64,000 nucleotides of DNA from Larix kaempferi (GCA_027924585.1 BSBM01000597.1:307001-371000); one strand, 5' to 3'; counted from the first letter of the stretch, positions 21,694 to 32,020 are shown. The notes: generated by a model not told the origin, from the letters alone. Program-made: numbers and translations.

Positions 21694-21770
21694 AGATGTT
21701 GATGATGACGATGATGGTCATGAAGATGATGATGATGAAGAATATGATGCTCATGGAGAATATGATGCTC
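20234..21770 (+). repeat. 1.5-kb GAT-rich trinucleotide array with higher-order repeats
   Basis: Almost every codon in one plus frame is GAT, GAC, GAA, GGT or ATG-shifted equivalents. Longer non-GAT islands recur: GTTGATGAGGAACCTACA plus GATGCCAATGATGA near 20,360, 20,410 and 21,170, GATGAGGAATATGATGATG near 20,550 and 21,645, and GATGGGGAACCTAGAGATGA near 20,705 and 21,465. In one frame these read as acidic peptide such as DVDEEPTDAND. So the array is built from duplicated 40-300-bp blocks and is not a pure microsatellite. Stops break the acidic frame, so an intact protein is not supported. Confidence 0.85.
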
Positions 21771-21775
21771 ACAAC

Positions 21776-22430
21776 TCCCTCTAGTCTCTCTCTCCCCAAC
21801 CATCAATCTCTCTCTCTCTCTCTCTCAAACACACACACATACACACACATTATGTCACTTTCCATTCTCAAACCCATCCCCCCTCCATTCATATCTATCT
21901 CCAACTTTCTCCCTCCATCCCTCACCCTACCTTCTCTCCCTCCCTCTCTCATCGCCTGTCTCTCACCTTCTATCCCTCCCTCATCTTTCCCTCAACCTAT
22001 CCCAATCTCTCCATCACTCCCTCTCTCTCCATCGCCACCACTCTCTGCATGTCTCCCACCAACACTTTCTGTCCCTCCCTTCCTATCTCTTATTTCGTTC
22101 TACCCCATCTATCTCTCACTCCCTCCAAATCCATTCCTCCCCATTGTCCCTCTCCCTCCCTCGCTCTATGTCTCTCCCCCCCTTGTATTCTTTATTTCTC
22201 TCTCACATCCCCCTTGCCTCCATCCATTCCCCCTTGTCACTCAAGTCTCACTTTCAACTTCTAACCCTATATCTCTTCAGAACCTATTCTACTCCTAATA
22301 GTGCTCTCAAGCTCCACTTCCCTTCACCCCCTGTAGCCCATCATGTTCTCATTCCCTTCATCTCTCCCCACTCAAGCTTCCAACATCCTTCTAAGCCCTT
22401 GACCCTTTCCCACCCTTATTAAATATTAAC
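21776..22430 (+). repeat. Polypyrimidine tract, ~650 bp
   Basis: The plus strand is almost entirely C and T with occasional A (CTCTCTCTC, then (CA)n near 21,826-21,848, then CCCTCCCTC-type sequence). The long Pro/Ser/Leu reading frame here is a composition artefact. Long purine/pyrimidine asymmetry can form triplex DNA. Confidence 0.75.
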
Positions 22431-22540
22431 CATAGATTTTCTTGACCCTTCCCCACCCCTTCTCAAATATTAAACAAAAATTACCTTGACTTCCACACCC
22501 CCTCTTTCTCAAGTATTAAACATGTATTTTATGATTTGAA

Positions 22541-22660
22541 TAACGCGAGCGCGTTTTGTAACTATATAACGCGTACATGTTATGTAGTTATATAACGCGT
22601 ACGCGTTCAGTATTGATATAACGCGCACGCGTTATTTAGTTATATAACGCGTACGCGTTA
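22541..22660. repeat. Right array of palindromic 26-bp repeats (five units)
   Basis: Five units of TAACGCGTACGCGTTA type with variants (GAGCGCG, TACATG, GCACGCG cores) are separated by TATGTAGTTATA-like spacers, matching the left array at 8,689-8,810 in unit length and sequence. Both outer flanks read CGCGTTAT..AAATC in opposite orientations, so the array is symmetrical. It ends 940 bp from the putative right element end, compared with 170 bp on the left. Confidence 0.85.
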
Positions 22661-23545
22661 TTTAAATCTAAAAGCGCGGCAATATTTTTGAATTTAAACA
22701 GGCCGAGTCACATGCTCACATGTCAACAATAATCCTATGTGTATGCTTTGGTGTTTGCTTCGGTAATTCCAAACATGTGCTATGTTAATGAAAAACCAAA
22801 GCTAATTGGGTATTTCTTCCAGTTTCTGGAGAAGCCTGTGCTTAGCCACTCGTTACAATATGCTACACACAGTCATTTTTGACGAAATCTTAGACACAAA
22901 TAGCATTTTTTCTGCAGATTCCAAATATGTAACTTTTATTTTGAAATATTAATTTTTCCTATTTTCTTTCAATTTCTTTTCTGTCCTACCTCCTTAACTC
23001 GTGAAACACATTGTTAGTGTTTCTTCCATAACTTTTTCAATTCTCAATCATTTCAAAAAAAAATTGTATGGTGCACAAGAGGACACTAACCTCCACGTTC
23101 TATGAAAAACCCATTTCAAGATTTTTGCATTAAGACCTTCAAAGGCTCTACCCACAAAAGAGGTACTATTTTTGAGGTTTGATCACTTAGACAATTATAA
23201 AAAAATTATAAAATTACTAATTTAATTTTCGAAAAATAATGACGCACAAGTGCTATGTGTTCTCTACATGCATGCCGATTTTTGTAGCTTGATTCCATCA
23301 TTTAAGCCCTCAAAGGCTCTACCCACAAAAACATATACCTTATCATTTGCCTGAAAAATAAAAAGTGTTTGTTAGGAAAATGAAACTTGACATAGCTATG
23401 CAAATTTTCAATACATAAAAGTTATATATTCAGAAACGTGATTCAATTTCCTACATTTCATCTTTTTTACTCAATGCAAGATATTTTCCGTAAGTAAATA
23501 AAAAAATCCAAGTAAGTTGAGGGATGCCTGCTTTTTCAGTTTTCG
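22661..23545. other. Non-coding right subterminal region
   Basis: No gene was seen. A direct repeat of AAGGCTCTACCCACAAAA occurs near 23,145 and 23,310, each preceded by a similar CCTTCAA or CCCTCAA segment about 165 bp apart. Confidence 0.5.
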
Positions 23546-23600
23546 ATTGCATCTAACGTGCCAAAAGTGACCCTCATTAGCTTGCACTGACCCTAGTTTG
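23546..23600 (-). repeat. Right terminal inverted repeat candidate
   Basis: Read on the minus strand it begins CAAACTAGGGTCAGTGCAAG and ends AGATGCAAT, matching the left end at 8,519-8,569 in order and spacing apart from a short insertion. It is followed on the plus strand by TGTTTTCC. Confidence 0.5.
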
Positions 23601-23608
23601 TGTTTTCC
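23601..23608. repeat. Right copy of 8-bp direct repeat TGTTTTCC
   Basis: Identical to 8,511-8,518 and in the same orientation. It lies exactly where LINE homology resumes on the minus strand. Confidence 0.55.
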
Positions 23609-24000
23609 AAATATATATCTCTAGTTGATAGCCATCCCTAATTCCATAGGTTGGAAGTGATCAGGTTTTCTGCCTTATTTAATGTAAATTAGTTTGAATC
23701 CTAGAGTCTTTCCATTAGATTCAAAAGAAGGAGGTGTCTATCCATGATACTAGGCCACAGATCCATGCCAATATGGACATTGTTTCCTTTTCCAACCCAC
23801 CAAGCTAGTCTATTACCTATGAGATTAAAAGATCATACCATGGCTTTCCAGATAATATAAGCATTGTTACTTTTCTTAGTAGGATTTCTAACCCAATTGA
23901 TAATGGACCTCGAGAAAATATACTGTTGGTCAACAACTTTTGTCCATTGAATATTGGTAGATAATAGTCTCCAAGCCCCCTTAGCATCTCACTACATCAA
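23609..24000 (-). mobile_element. 5' portion of the split L1-type LINE (RT tail and linker)
   Basis: The minus strand from 24,000 downwards encodes AKGAWRLL, IFSRSIINWVRNPTKKSNN, IIWKAMV, then GNRLAWWVGKGNNVHIGM and GWLSTRDIYLEN. This is the ORF2 region between RT and zf-RVT. Compared with the LINE at 47.9-50.1 kb (LSWKIGNGKSIILGED, then AWYSAESIRFKG, then WNGYINQ), the protein stops here a few residues before the point where the piece at 7,415-8,510 begins. Upstream of 24,000 the LINE is lost. Internal stops make it inactive. Confidence 0.7.
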
Positions 24001-24214
24001 AACAGACCATTAGTGCCAGAAATATCACTAAAATTTAATGTATTTGGTTTCATGAATTGGGATCAATTGCTTGTACAAAACCCGATGCCACAGTGCATGT
24101 TCACTTGGTGCCAGAAATAGAACTGAATTTTTCTTCTTTGTTACCACAAAAAATAACACCTAAAAAGAAACTTTCATCACGCCAGGTATTGCACCGACTG
24201 GATAAATTGCACCA

Positions 24215-25010
24215 TTTTTAGAGCCCAAATGAACTCTAGTTTATCTTCCACTTTGCCTTCTAGTATTTCTTCATATTTGGCATCCACTTTCGCTTCCATT
24301 TTTGCTTCGATTTTAGCTTCTTTATTAACGTCAGGTGTTCCTTCTCATTTAGTGCTCAGTGTTTCTTCCATTATTGCTTTCTTTTGTACTTATAGTTTTG
24401 CTTCCAATCTTGCTTCCTATTTTTCTTCCGTTATTGCTTCATTTGTGGCTTCCTAATTTATGCCATGTTTTGCTTACATTGTTACCTCTTTTGTTGCTTC
24501 TAGTTTTGCTTCCAATATTTCATCTTTGGTTGCATCTAGATTTTCTTCCATTATTGATTATAATAGTGCTTCCATTATTATGTATTTTGTTGCTTCTAAT
24601 ATTGCTTCCATTATTACTTCTTTGTTCTCTTCCCAAATTGATTCTTATTTTTGTTCCTAAGTGCCACCAGGTTTTGCTTCTTAATTGGCACTGAATTTTG
24701 CTTCCAGAATTGATTTCTTGTTAGCTCCATGGTTTGGTTCTTTTAGTTCCAAGGTTTGCTTGCTTTTTAGTGCCCGGTTTTGCTTCTTTTTTAGCTCCAA
24801 GGTTTTCTTCCTTTTAGTGTTGAGATTTTCTTCTTAAATAGCATCCAATTTTTCTTCTTGTTAAGCAATGAATTTAGCTTTCCATTTAGAGACAGAAATA
24901 TCACCAACTATGGATTCCATTTTAATGTCGAGTTTTTCTTACATTAATTTAGAGCCACATTTTTCTTCCATTTTAACAACTCATGTTGCTTCTTTTATCG
25001 CTTCCATTTA
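24215..25010 (+). repeat. T/C-rich degenerate minisatellite (TTGCTTCCATT type)
   Basis: Around 50 imperfect copies of a 10-18-bp motif such as TTTTGCTTCCATTATT occupy nearly 800 bp. The apparent Ser/Ala/Leu-rich reading frames arise from the repeat and are not genes. Confidence 0.85.
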
Positions 25011-25424
25011 TTAATTTAATTTAAATTAGTTAAATATATCATGGCTCTTAAATAACTTATATGATTATAGAGTAACTCATATTTCATTTCAAATATTGAT
25101 TATAGAGTAACTTATAAGGCAATTTTAGGGAAATGGACATCCATACAAACTACCAAAATCATTATAGTTATCAAATCTCCATCATTGCAATATAATCTAC
25201 ATCATCAAGTATATATAAATTAACAATATAACTATTATAACATCATCATCATCTATAATTAAAACAAGTAAGTCGAATATACCAATATTAGATAAATACC
25301 ATGTCAAATAACTTATATCTTGAAAAACACAGATATCTCATTTGAAATGTATGACATAAGATTCCATAATTCACTTGTGTCTTCCACGTATAGATAGACA
25401 ATTGCTAGACTTCCTTACCAAGTA
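25011..25424. other. AT-rich spacer
   Basis: No gene was seen. A short duplicated motif ATTGATTATAGAGTAACTTAT occurs near 25,065 and 25,095 in variant form. Confidence 0.5.
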
Positions 25425-25899
25425 CTTGTATCTTGAAAGTTGTGCCAAGCAAGGGTCTAGGAACCCTGGCCATCTCTCCCTTAAGAAAACACACCTACAA
25501 GAGCTAATGAAACTCAATTCCGTTGCTCGATTTGGCTTCTATGCCCCCGTTGAAATTTTCCAAGTGTCCCTAAATGGACCTAGGAAGCAAGTTGAAACTC
25601 ACCATAACTGGATAACTAAGGATTAGATGGGAAAACCATTAGTTCCATGGAATTGTGACTTTGTATTATGAGTAGGGACACCCCTCTCCATTCACTTCAT
25701 TGACCGATCGTTGTTTATATTGATGGTTTTCGCAACTAGGGTTTTGCTTATTAGTAAGCAATGCAATTTTTGCATTATATGCTCATATCTTGAAAGTTGT
25801 GCTGAGTGAGGTCTAGGCACCCTACCCATCTCGCCCTTGAACAAAAACACTTGCAACAACTTACAAAACTCAATTATGTTGCTCATTTTTGGTTTTGAT
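25425..25899 (+). repeat. Satellite block 3, left part (~360-bp monomers)
   Basis: A third satellite subfamily has TATCTTGAAAGTTGTGCC, TTGAAATTTTCCAAGTGTCC, CATAACTGGATAACTAAGGA and AACTAGGGTTTTGCT. It shares AACTAGGGTTTTGCTNA and CCAAGTGTCCCTNAA with blocks 1 and 2, in the same relative order. The Copia element is inserted in the third-quarter segment (GGTTTTGAT/ATCCCCTG), which can be rebuilt by joining 25,899 to 32,693. Confidence 0.85.
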
Positions 25900-26396
25900 T
25901 GTTGAAATATTGTAACTTCTAAGAATATTATATTTGTATTATTCCGGAGATGTTTCATTCCTCCGATGTGACTTTATTATGTATCCGGAGATGTTTATTC
26001 CTCTGATGAATGGTGATAACCAGGGTTATTAGATCTACCATGTGGGGGTCGGCCCTGAGTTAATTTATTAGGGGTTATTAGACTCTCTTAGGAGAGGTCG
26101 GCCCCATAGGGTAAAAAGTCAATCGGGAAACAAGTATAAGTAGAGGAGCATGCTCCTCACTTATCTCACTCTTCCATCACTTGGAAAGTAGCGCACAAGT
26201 GAGAGAGAGAGGTGCATAGGAGGTAGAGAAGGAGCTCTAGTCTTCGGCTACATTTTGTATTTGGTTCATCATCTTATTGAGGAAAGCTTTGCTGGGTTTT
26301 CTACCCCATGAGGGTTTCCCAGGGTAAAATCTCTGTCTATCTTGTGATTGTGTTTCTTTTAGTGATCTTGATAGTCAAATTAATATAAACTTAACA
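25900..26396 (+). repeat. 5' LTR of the Copia element
   Basis: It begins TGTTGAAATATTGTAACTTC and ends CTTAACA. It contains CAAGTATAAGTAGAGGAG, a likely TATA region, near 26,130, preceding the presumed transcription start. Confidence 0.95.
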
Positions 26397-26409
26397 TGGT
26401 ATCAGAGCT
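26397..26409 (+). other. Primer-binding site (initiator tRNA-Met)
   Basis: TGGTATCAGAGCT starts immediately after the LTR and is complementary to the 3' end of plant initiator tRNA-Met, the usual Copia primer. Confidence 0.95.
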
Positions 26410-26619
26410 ATCCTGAATAGGACATCTTTCACAAGGTGAAAATCTCTCTCTCTCCTCCTCCAGTGAAAATTAGGGTTTCTGCAAAAGTTGGTATTTTTTG
26501 GATTTTGATTGCATGGCTGAATAGCCCTCCTCAAAATTGAAGTTTTGAGCCCTGGATTGAGGTTTTTGGTTGGGTAGAATTTCGGGAAAGTCAAACCCTA
26601 GTTTGACCAAAAGTGCAAA

Positions 26620-26760
26620 AAACTAGAAAACCAGAGAACTAGAAAAGCTATGCACCTGTGCACCAGTAAACTAGAAAAGCTGTGAACTTGTGCACCAGAG
26701 AACCAGAAAAGAGAAGACCAGAAAACTAGAAATTATGTTGCATATCCGGAAGGTGAAAAG
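26620..26760 (+). repeat. Imperfect AACTAGAAAA/ACCAGAGAA repeats in the Copia leader
   Basis: The untranslated leader between the primer-binding site and gag has repeated ACTAGAAAAGCT, GTGCACCAG and ACCAGAAAA motifs. The function is unknown. Confidence 0.6.
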
Positions 26761-26874
26761 TTGAAGTCTCCAGAAGCAGAACACACCAGATCTTCTAATT
26801 CAATCAAGCACATCTTTTGGTAAGTGTTATTTTATCTCTTGAGAAACTTCAATCTTTTTTTACCCCTAGAGAAG

Positions 26875-27672
26875 ATGGCTCCAAGCACTAAGCTTGAAGA
26901 CAAGCTAGAGGGTATAGAAAATTTTCGGTCATGGAAATACAGAATTGGCCTCATTCATGAAGAGAATGACCTTGCCTAGTATATCAAGGATGCGATTGCA
27001 GAACCTGGAGAGGATGAAGCCAAAGAGAAGTATAGGAAGGATTTGATTAGGGAAAAGAGAATCATTGCTGATTCTATTAAAGACCAGTTGATTCCCCAAG
27101 TGGCATCCAAGAAGACTCCAAAGGGAATGTATGATGCCCTTTCTAGAATGTATGAGGGAAAAAACATCAATAGGAAGATGAATCTGAGAGCTCAATTAAA
27201 GAGCACAAAGATGAACAAAGAAGAATCTGTTCAAGAATATTTCTCAATGATCTCCCAGCTCAAAGAACAACTAGATGCTATTGGAGATACCCTTGATGAA
27301 GATGAACTAGTCATGACTGCTCTAAATGGTCTCAATAGACCATGGGAGTCATTTATACAAACCATGTGTGCCAGAAAAGAAAGAATGAAGTTTGAAGGGG
27401 TATGGGAAGATTGCATCCAAGAAGAAGCTATGGTTTCCAACAAAGAAGCCTTGCTCCAAGAAGATGACCAAGCCTTGGCTACACACACCAAGAGAAGGAG
27501 GAATCAATCTTACTTCAAGAAGGATAGTCACAAGGAGTCTCAATCTCCACAAAGATTTCAGAAGAAGATGAAGAAAGGCCTCACAAGAAAATATCTAGAA
27601 GAGAAGAAGAAGAAGAAGAATAAAGGTCCCTCTTCAAGAAAAGATTTGGAAGGAATGAATAAGAAGATGTAG
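26875..27672 (+). pseudogene. Copia gag (UBN2-like), stop at residue 35 and zinc knuckle missing
   Basis: The frame starts at ATG 26,875 (MAPSTKLEDKLEG) and includes the typical FRSWKYRI segment. It is broken by TAG at 26,977, where a residue is expected before YIKDAI, then runs open to TAG at 27,670. The body (YEGKNINRKMNLRAQLKS, EYFSMISQLKEQLDAIG, LVMTALNGLNRPWESF) is a standard Copia capsid domain. After the basic tail (KRRRNQSYFKK) the CX2CX4HX4C nucleocapsid knuckle expected before the protease is absent, replaced by a Lys-rich run. The next domain is in another frame, so a deletion removed the knuckle. Confidence 0.85.
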
Positions 27673-29880
27673 AAGATTATGTTCTATTCTCTGCACTCTC
27701 AGGATCTATAACACTTGGAGAAGATACATGGCTGATTGATAGTGGTGCTTCAAAGCACATGACTGAACAAAAGAAAACTCTTTCAAAGCTGGAAGAGATA
27801 ACCTCCCCACAAAAGGTGTCATTAGGAGATGGCTATCAATATCCTATCAAGGGAATTGGTGGAGCAAGCTACAAGCTTGATTCTGGAACACCATTGAAGA
27901 TGAAAGAGATATTATATGTCCCAGGATTGAAGAAGAACTTGCTTTCTATCTCATCCCTAGATAAGAAAGGTTATAGGGTTGCATTCATAGATGGACAACT
28001 ACTCATGTGGTCCAAAGGAAAATCTATTGAGGATGCAATTGTTATTGGTGAAGAGGAAGGAGGTTTATACAAACTCAAGGGACATCTAGAAGCTTCCCTT
28101 GTTCATGAAGCCACTAGCCGTACTGAACTATGGCATAGGAGGCTTGCTCATATTAACTACAAAGCACTACCTCATGTAAGTAAGGTTGTCATAGGACTAC
28201 CAGATTTGAAGATTGATCATGATGGCACATGCATTGAGGGGTGTGCAAAAGGAAAGAATATCAAGAACCCATTTCCAAAGAGTGAAACAAAGACCAAGAG
28301 TATTTTGGAATTGATTCATTCAGATGTATGTGGACCAATGCCCTCCATATCTTTGAGTGGATATGAATACTACCTTACATTTATTGATGACTACTCTAGA
28401 AAGACTTGGATTTACTTTCTAAAAGGGAAGAATGAAGTCTTTGGAAAGTTCAAGGAGTTCAAAGCCTTGATAGAAATTTTTTGAGAAAAGAAGATCAAAA
28501 TACTCAAGACAGATAATGGTGGAGAATACACTTCAAAGGATTTTGAAGTCTTTTGTAAAGAAGCTGGAATCAAGAGGGAGTTAACCACTCCCTATAATCC
28601 TCAACAAAATGGTGTTGCGAAAAGAAAGAATAGAACCATCATGGAACCTATGAAGACAATGATACATGATCAAGACCTACCTATGTATCTATGGGCTCAA
28701 GCAGCTAGGAAAACATTCTATGTGCAAAATAGACTATCCCACAATGCTCTGGATTACAAGACTATAGAAGAAGTGTTCACAGGGAAGAAGCCTGAGGTAA
28801 GTCTCCTCAACATATTTTGATGTCCAGTATACATTCACATTCCAAAAGAAAAGAGGACTAAGATAGATCCTTCCGGAAAGAAGGGAATATTTGTTGGATA
28901 TTGTGAAACATCCAAGGCATTCATAATATACATCCCGGGATTTCACCATATGGAGATTAGTAGGGATGTGACATTTGATGAAGAGATAGCTTTAAAGAAA
29001 TCTAGGAAGTGCCAGTATGAAGAAGTATATGAAGAAGATGCACCTCCCAGAATTACAAAGACTGCACCCATCTCTGAAGATGTAACACCTGAAGACCATG
29101 ATATGATAGAACCACAAGAACCCCCCCTTTGAAACATTTCAAGGAAAAGAAAGCCAGCATGGGCAAGAGATATTATACTAGGAGCAGAAAAGTATGGAGC
29201 TCCTGAGGGCTCCACTCGAGTAAGCAAGAAACCAAATCCATTCTCCAACTATATGGCTTTGATCTGTGGTCTTGTAGATTAGGAACCTACTAGTTATGAA
29301 GAGGTAGTTCATAAGAAAGAATGGGTAGAGACAATGACAGAAGAATAACAATCAATAATGAAGAATGATGTTTGGGATATAGTTCCCAAGACAAAAGATT
29401 AAAGTGTGGTATCTTCCAAATGGATATACAAAATAAAGCATGCTGTGGATGGTAGCATTGAAAAATACAAAGAAATATTTGTGGCTAGAGGATTCTCTCA
29501 GAAAGAGAGAATTGACTATGAAGAAACTTTTGCCCCACTTGCAAGGTACACTTCCATTAGAACCATCATGGCACTTGCATCCATGATGAAATGGGATCTA
29601 CACCAGATGGATGTAAAGACAGCCTTCTTGAATGGTGTGATTGAGGAAGATGTGTACATAGAACAACCACAAGGATTTGAGGTAGAAGATGGAAGAACCC
29701 ATGTATGCAAACTGAAGAAGGCCTTATATGGGTTGAAGCAAGCTCCCAGAGCTTGGTATGGAAGAATTGACAGTTTCTTGACAAACTTGGGCTTTACCAA
29801 AAGTAAAGCTGATCCTACTCTTTATCTCAAGGTTATGAATGATGAACCTATCATATTGTTGCTATATGTGGATGATCTAT
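27672..29880 (+). pseudogene. Copia pol: protease, integrase and first part of RT
   Basis: One frame carries the aspartic protease (DSGASKHM; Asp codon at 27,738), the integrase zinc-binding region (LWHRRLAHINY ... CIEGCAKGKN), and the integrase core with all three acidic residues visible: HSDVCGPM, KTDNGGEY and NPQQNGVAKRKNRTIME. The RT follows with DVKTAFLNG, LYGLKQAPRAWY and LLYVDDLF. In-frame stops occur at 28,482, near 28,818, at 29,130, near 29,280 and near 29,400, among others. Directly after YVDDL (about 29,880) the frame shifts. Confidence 0.9.
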
Positions 29881-29881
29881 T

Positions 29882-30814
29882 TTGACTCGAAATGAGAAAC
29901 AAATTATCGAATGCAAAAAGAAGCTCTCATTAAAATTTGAGATGAAAGATCTTGGATTAATGCAATACTTCCTAGGTCTGGAAGTACGGCAAGGACCAGA
30001 TGGAATCTTTCTCAACCAAGGTAAGTATGATGTGGGAATCTTGAAAAGATTCGATATGTTGGAATGCAAAGCCATGGCCACTCCCATGGATTCCAACTTA
30101 AAGTTATTAGTTGATGACTCTTTAGAGTTAGTGGATGTGACTATATACAGACAAATTATTGGGTCATTAATGTATTTGAAAAATACCAGGCCATACATAT
30201 GCTTTGCGGTTAACACTCTGAGTCAATATTTAATGAAACCAATATGAGTTCACCTAATTGCTGCAAAGCATGTGATGAGGTACCTAAAAGGTACGATATA
30301 TTTTGGTCTCTATTACCATGGAGATCATTACTTCAGATTGTATGGCTACACAGATGCTAATTGGGAAGGAAGTGTATCATACAGGAAGAGTACATCAGGT
30401 GGATGTTATTGTCTGGGATCTACCATGATCTCATGGTTTAGAAGAAATCAATCAAGAGTGGCTCTCAGCACAGCTGAAGCAGAATATATAGCTACCTACT
30501 CTGCTAGTTGTGAAGCAGTATGGCTTCGAAAGTTATTATCAGGATTGTTTGACTTAGAGATGGACCCCACTGTGATTCTATGTGACAACCAGAGTTGTAT
30601 CAAGATGATAGAGAATCCGGTGTTCCATGATAAGTCAAAGCACATAGAGATCCGATATTTCTATATACGAGATATGCTGCAAAAAGGAACTATAAAGCTC
30701 GAATTTATAGGCACTGATGAACAAGCTTCCGATGTACTGAACAAACCTCTATCTCGAGTAAAGTTTGAGTATTTCCAAGACAAGCTTGGTGTAGTTCAGA
30801 AGAACCCTCCTTGA
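29882..30814 (+). pseudogene. Copia pol: RT thumb and RNase H
   Basis: After the frameshift the protein continues with KFEMKDLGLMQYFLGLEV, YRQIIGSLMYL and, after a stop at 30,245, AAKHVMRYLKG, then RNase H: GYTDANWEGS, STAEAEYIA and CDNQSCIK with the catalytic acidic residues retained. It ends at TGA 30,812-30,814 and is followed at once by a polypurine tract. Confidence 0.9.
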
Positions 30815-30825
30815 AAGGGGGAGTG
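30815..30825 (+). other. Polypurine tract 1, directly after the pol stop
   Basis: AAAGGGGGAG follows the stop codon, the usual Copia polypurine tract location, yet no LTR begins here; the 3' LTR starts 1.37 kb further on. Confidence 0.75.
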
Positions 30826-30834
30826 ATATGGTTG

Positions 30835-31150
30835 ATAAAGATATCTTTGGGTACTAGTATCGATGTGGATATCTATATCAATGATGAGATTGCCTATATG
30901 TATTGATGAGGATACTTGTATTGATGATATGTATTGATGAGGATATGCATTGATGAGGATATTTGTATTGATGATATGTATTGATGAGGATACTTGTATT
31001 GATGATATGTATTGATGAGGATATGTATTGATATGGATACTTGTATTGATGATATATATTGATGAGGATATGTATTGATATGGATACTTGTATTGATGAT
31101 ATGTATACTTGTATTCATGATATGTACTAATGATAACTATATTGATGAGG
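30835..31150 (+). repeat. GATATGTATTGATGAGGATACTT-type tandem repeats in the Copia 3' region
   Basis: Repeated ATATGTATTGATGAGGATA and ACTTGTATTGATGAT blocks occupy the first part of the extra region between pol and the 3' LTR. They have no coding function. Confidence 0.8.
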
Positions 31151-31217
31151 ATATTCTATCGATGATGTGGATACCTGTTCCAACAATGAGGTTGATGATG
31201 AGGTTTCCTGTTCCGAC

Positions 31218-31790
31218 GATGAGGTCAATGAAAATGGTCCTTAGACTTTGTCTAAGCGGACAGTATGGGGATTGTATCATCCTTGGACTTCAGTCCTAAA
31301 ATGAGCCGCAGACTTTATGTCACCGAGAGTGGGGATTGTATCATCCTTGGACTTCAGTCCTAAAATGAGCCACAGACTTTATGTCACCAAGAGTGGGGAT
31401 TGTATCATCCTTGGACTTCAGTCCTAAAATGAGCCACAGACTATATGTGACCAACAGTGGGGATTGTATCATCCTTGGACTTTAGTCCTAAAATGAGCCG
31501 CATACTATATGTCACCGAGAGTGGGGATTGTATCATCCTTGGACTTTAGTCCTAAAATGAGTTGTAGACTACATGTCACCTAGACTGGGGATTGTATCAT
31601 CCTTGGACTTTAGTCCTAAAATGAGCCGCTGACTATATGTCACCGAGAGTGGGGATTGTATCATCCTTGGACTTTAGTTCCAAAATGTTCTGCGGACTGA
31701 TGTCTCCGAGAGTGAGGGGATTGTATCGTCCTCTGACTTCAGTCCTTGAATTGATCCGTAGACGTATGTCTCCGAGAAGTGGTCCTAAGA
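31218..31790 (+). repeat. 64-bp tandem repeat, about 8-9 copies, inside the Copia element
   Basis: GGGGATTGTATCATCCTTGG recurs at 31,267, 31,331, 31,395, 31,459, 31,523, 31,587 and 31,651 (exactly 64 bp each time), then at about 31,716 with decay. Each unit also has CAGTCCTAAAATGAGCC and a TATGTCACCGAGAG segment. Confidence 0.92.
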
Positions 31791-31869
31791 CATTGTCTAA
31801 GTTGACGAGTGGGATGCATCGTCCCTAGACATGATATGGTGTCTCAAATGGATCATGTGTGTTGCAGGG

Positions 31870-32020
31870 TATGTTGCTATGATGTTGTTGATCGTGTGAT
31901 GATGATACTGATGATCGTGCAATGACGATGTTGATGATCATGTGATGACAGTGCTGATGATCATACGATGACGATGCTGATGATCATGAGGATCTAGATG
32001 TTGATGTTACTGTAGTTGTT
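31870..32020 (+). repeat. GATGATCATGTGATGACGATG minirepeats
   Basis: About five imperfect copies of a ~27-bp unit (TGATGATCATACGATGACGATGC type) precede the second polypurine tract. Confidence 0.75.

Larger units (their letters stand above)
8511..23608. mobile_element. Putative ~15.1-kb DNA transposon of unrecognised type
   Basis: Four independent signs converge. A minus-strand LINE is split, its 3' half ending at 8,510 and its 5' neighbour resuming at 23,609. An identical 8-bp direct repeat flanks the segment. Imperfect inverted repeats of about 50 bp lie just inside (8,519-8,569 and 23,546-23,600), sharing GTGCAAG, ATGAGGGTCACTTT and AGATGCAAT in the same order. Arrays of the same palindromic 26-bp unit lie in both subterminal regions. 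The segment carries a transposase-like gene on the minus strand (18.1-20.0 kb) and a spliced gene of unknown function on the plus strand (10.5-12.6 kb), arranged tail to tail. Eight-base duplications occur in several eukaryotic DNA transposon superfamilies (hAT, P, Zisupton). Satellite and CACTA sequence inside are probably later additions. The unity of the segment is inference. Confidence 0.5.

Noticed and set aside
20310-21806. His/Ser-rich and Met-rich frames over the GAT array
   Set aside because: They are out-of-phase translations of GAT/ATC trinucleotides. Only the acidic phase carries recurring non-repeat words.
21645-22422. A 217-aa Pro/Ser/Leu-rich frame
   Set aside because: It is explained entirely by the (GAT)n array running into the polypyrimidine tract.
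24229-24694. Membrane-protein-like Ser/Ala/Leu frames
   Set aside because: They come from the TTGCTTCCATT minisatellite.
30894-31118. A minus-strand INTSIHIIN-type repetitive protein
   Set aside because: It is a translation of the GATATGTATTGATGA tandem repeat inside the Copia element.
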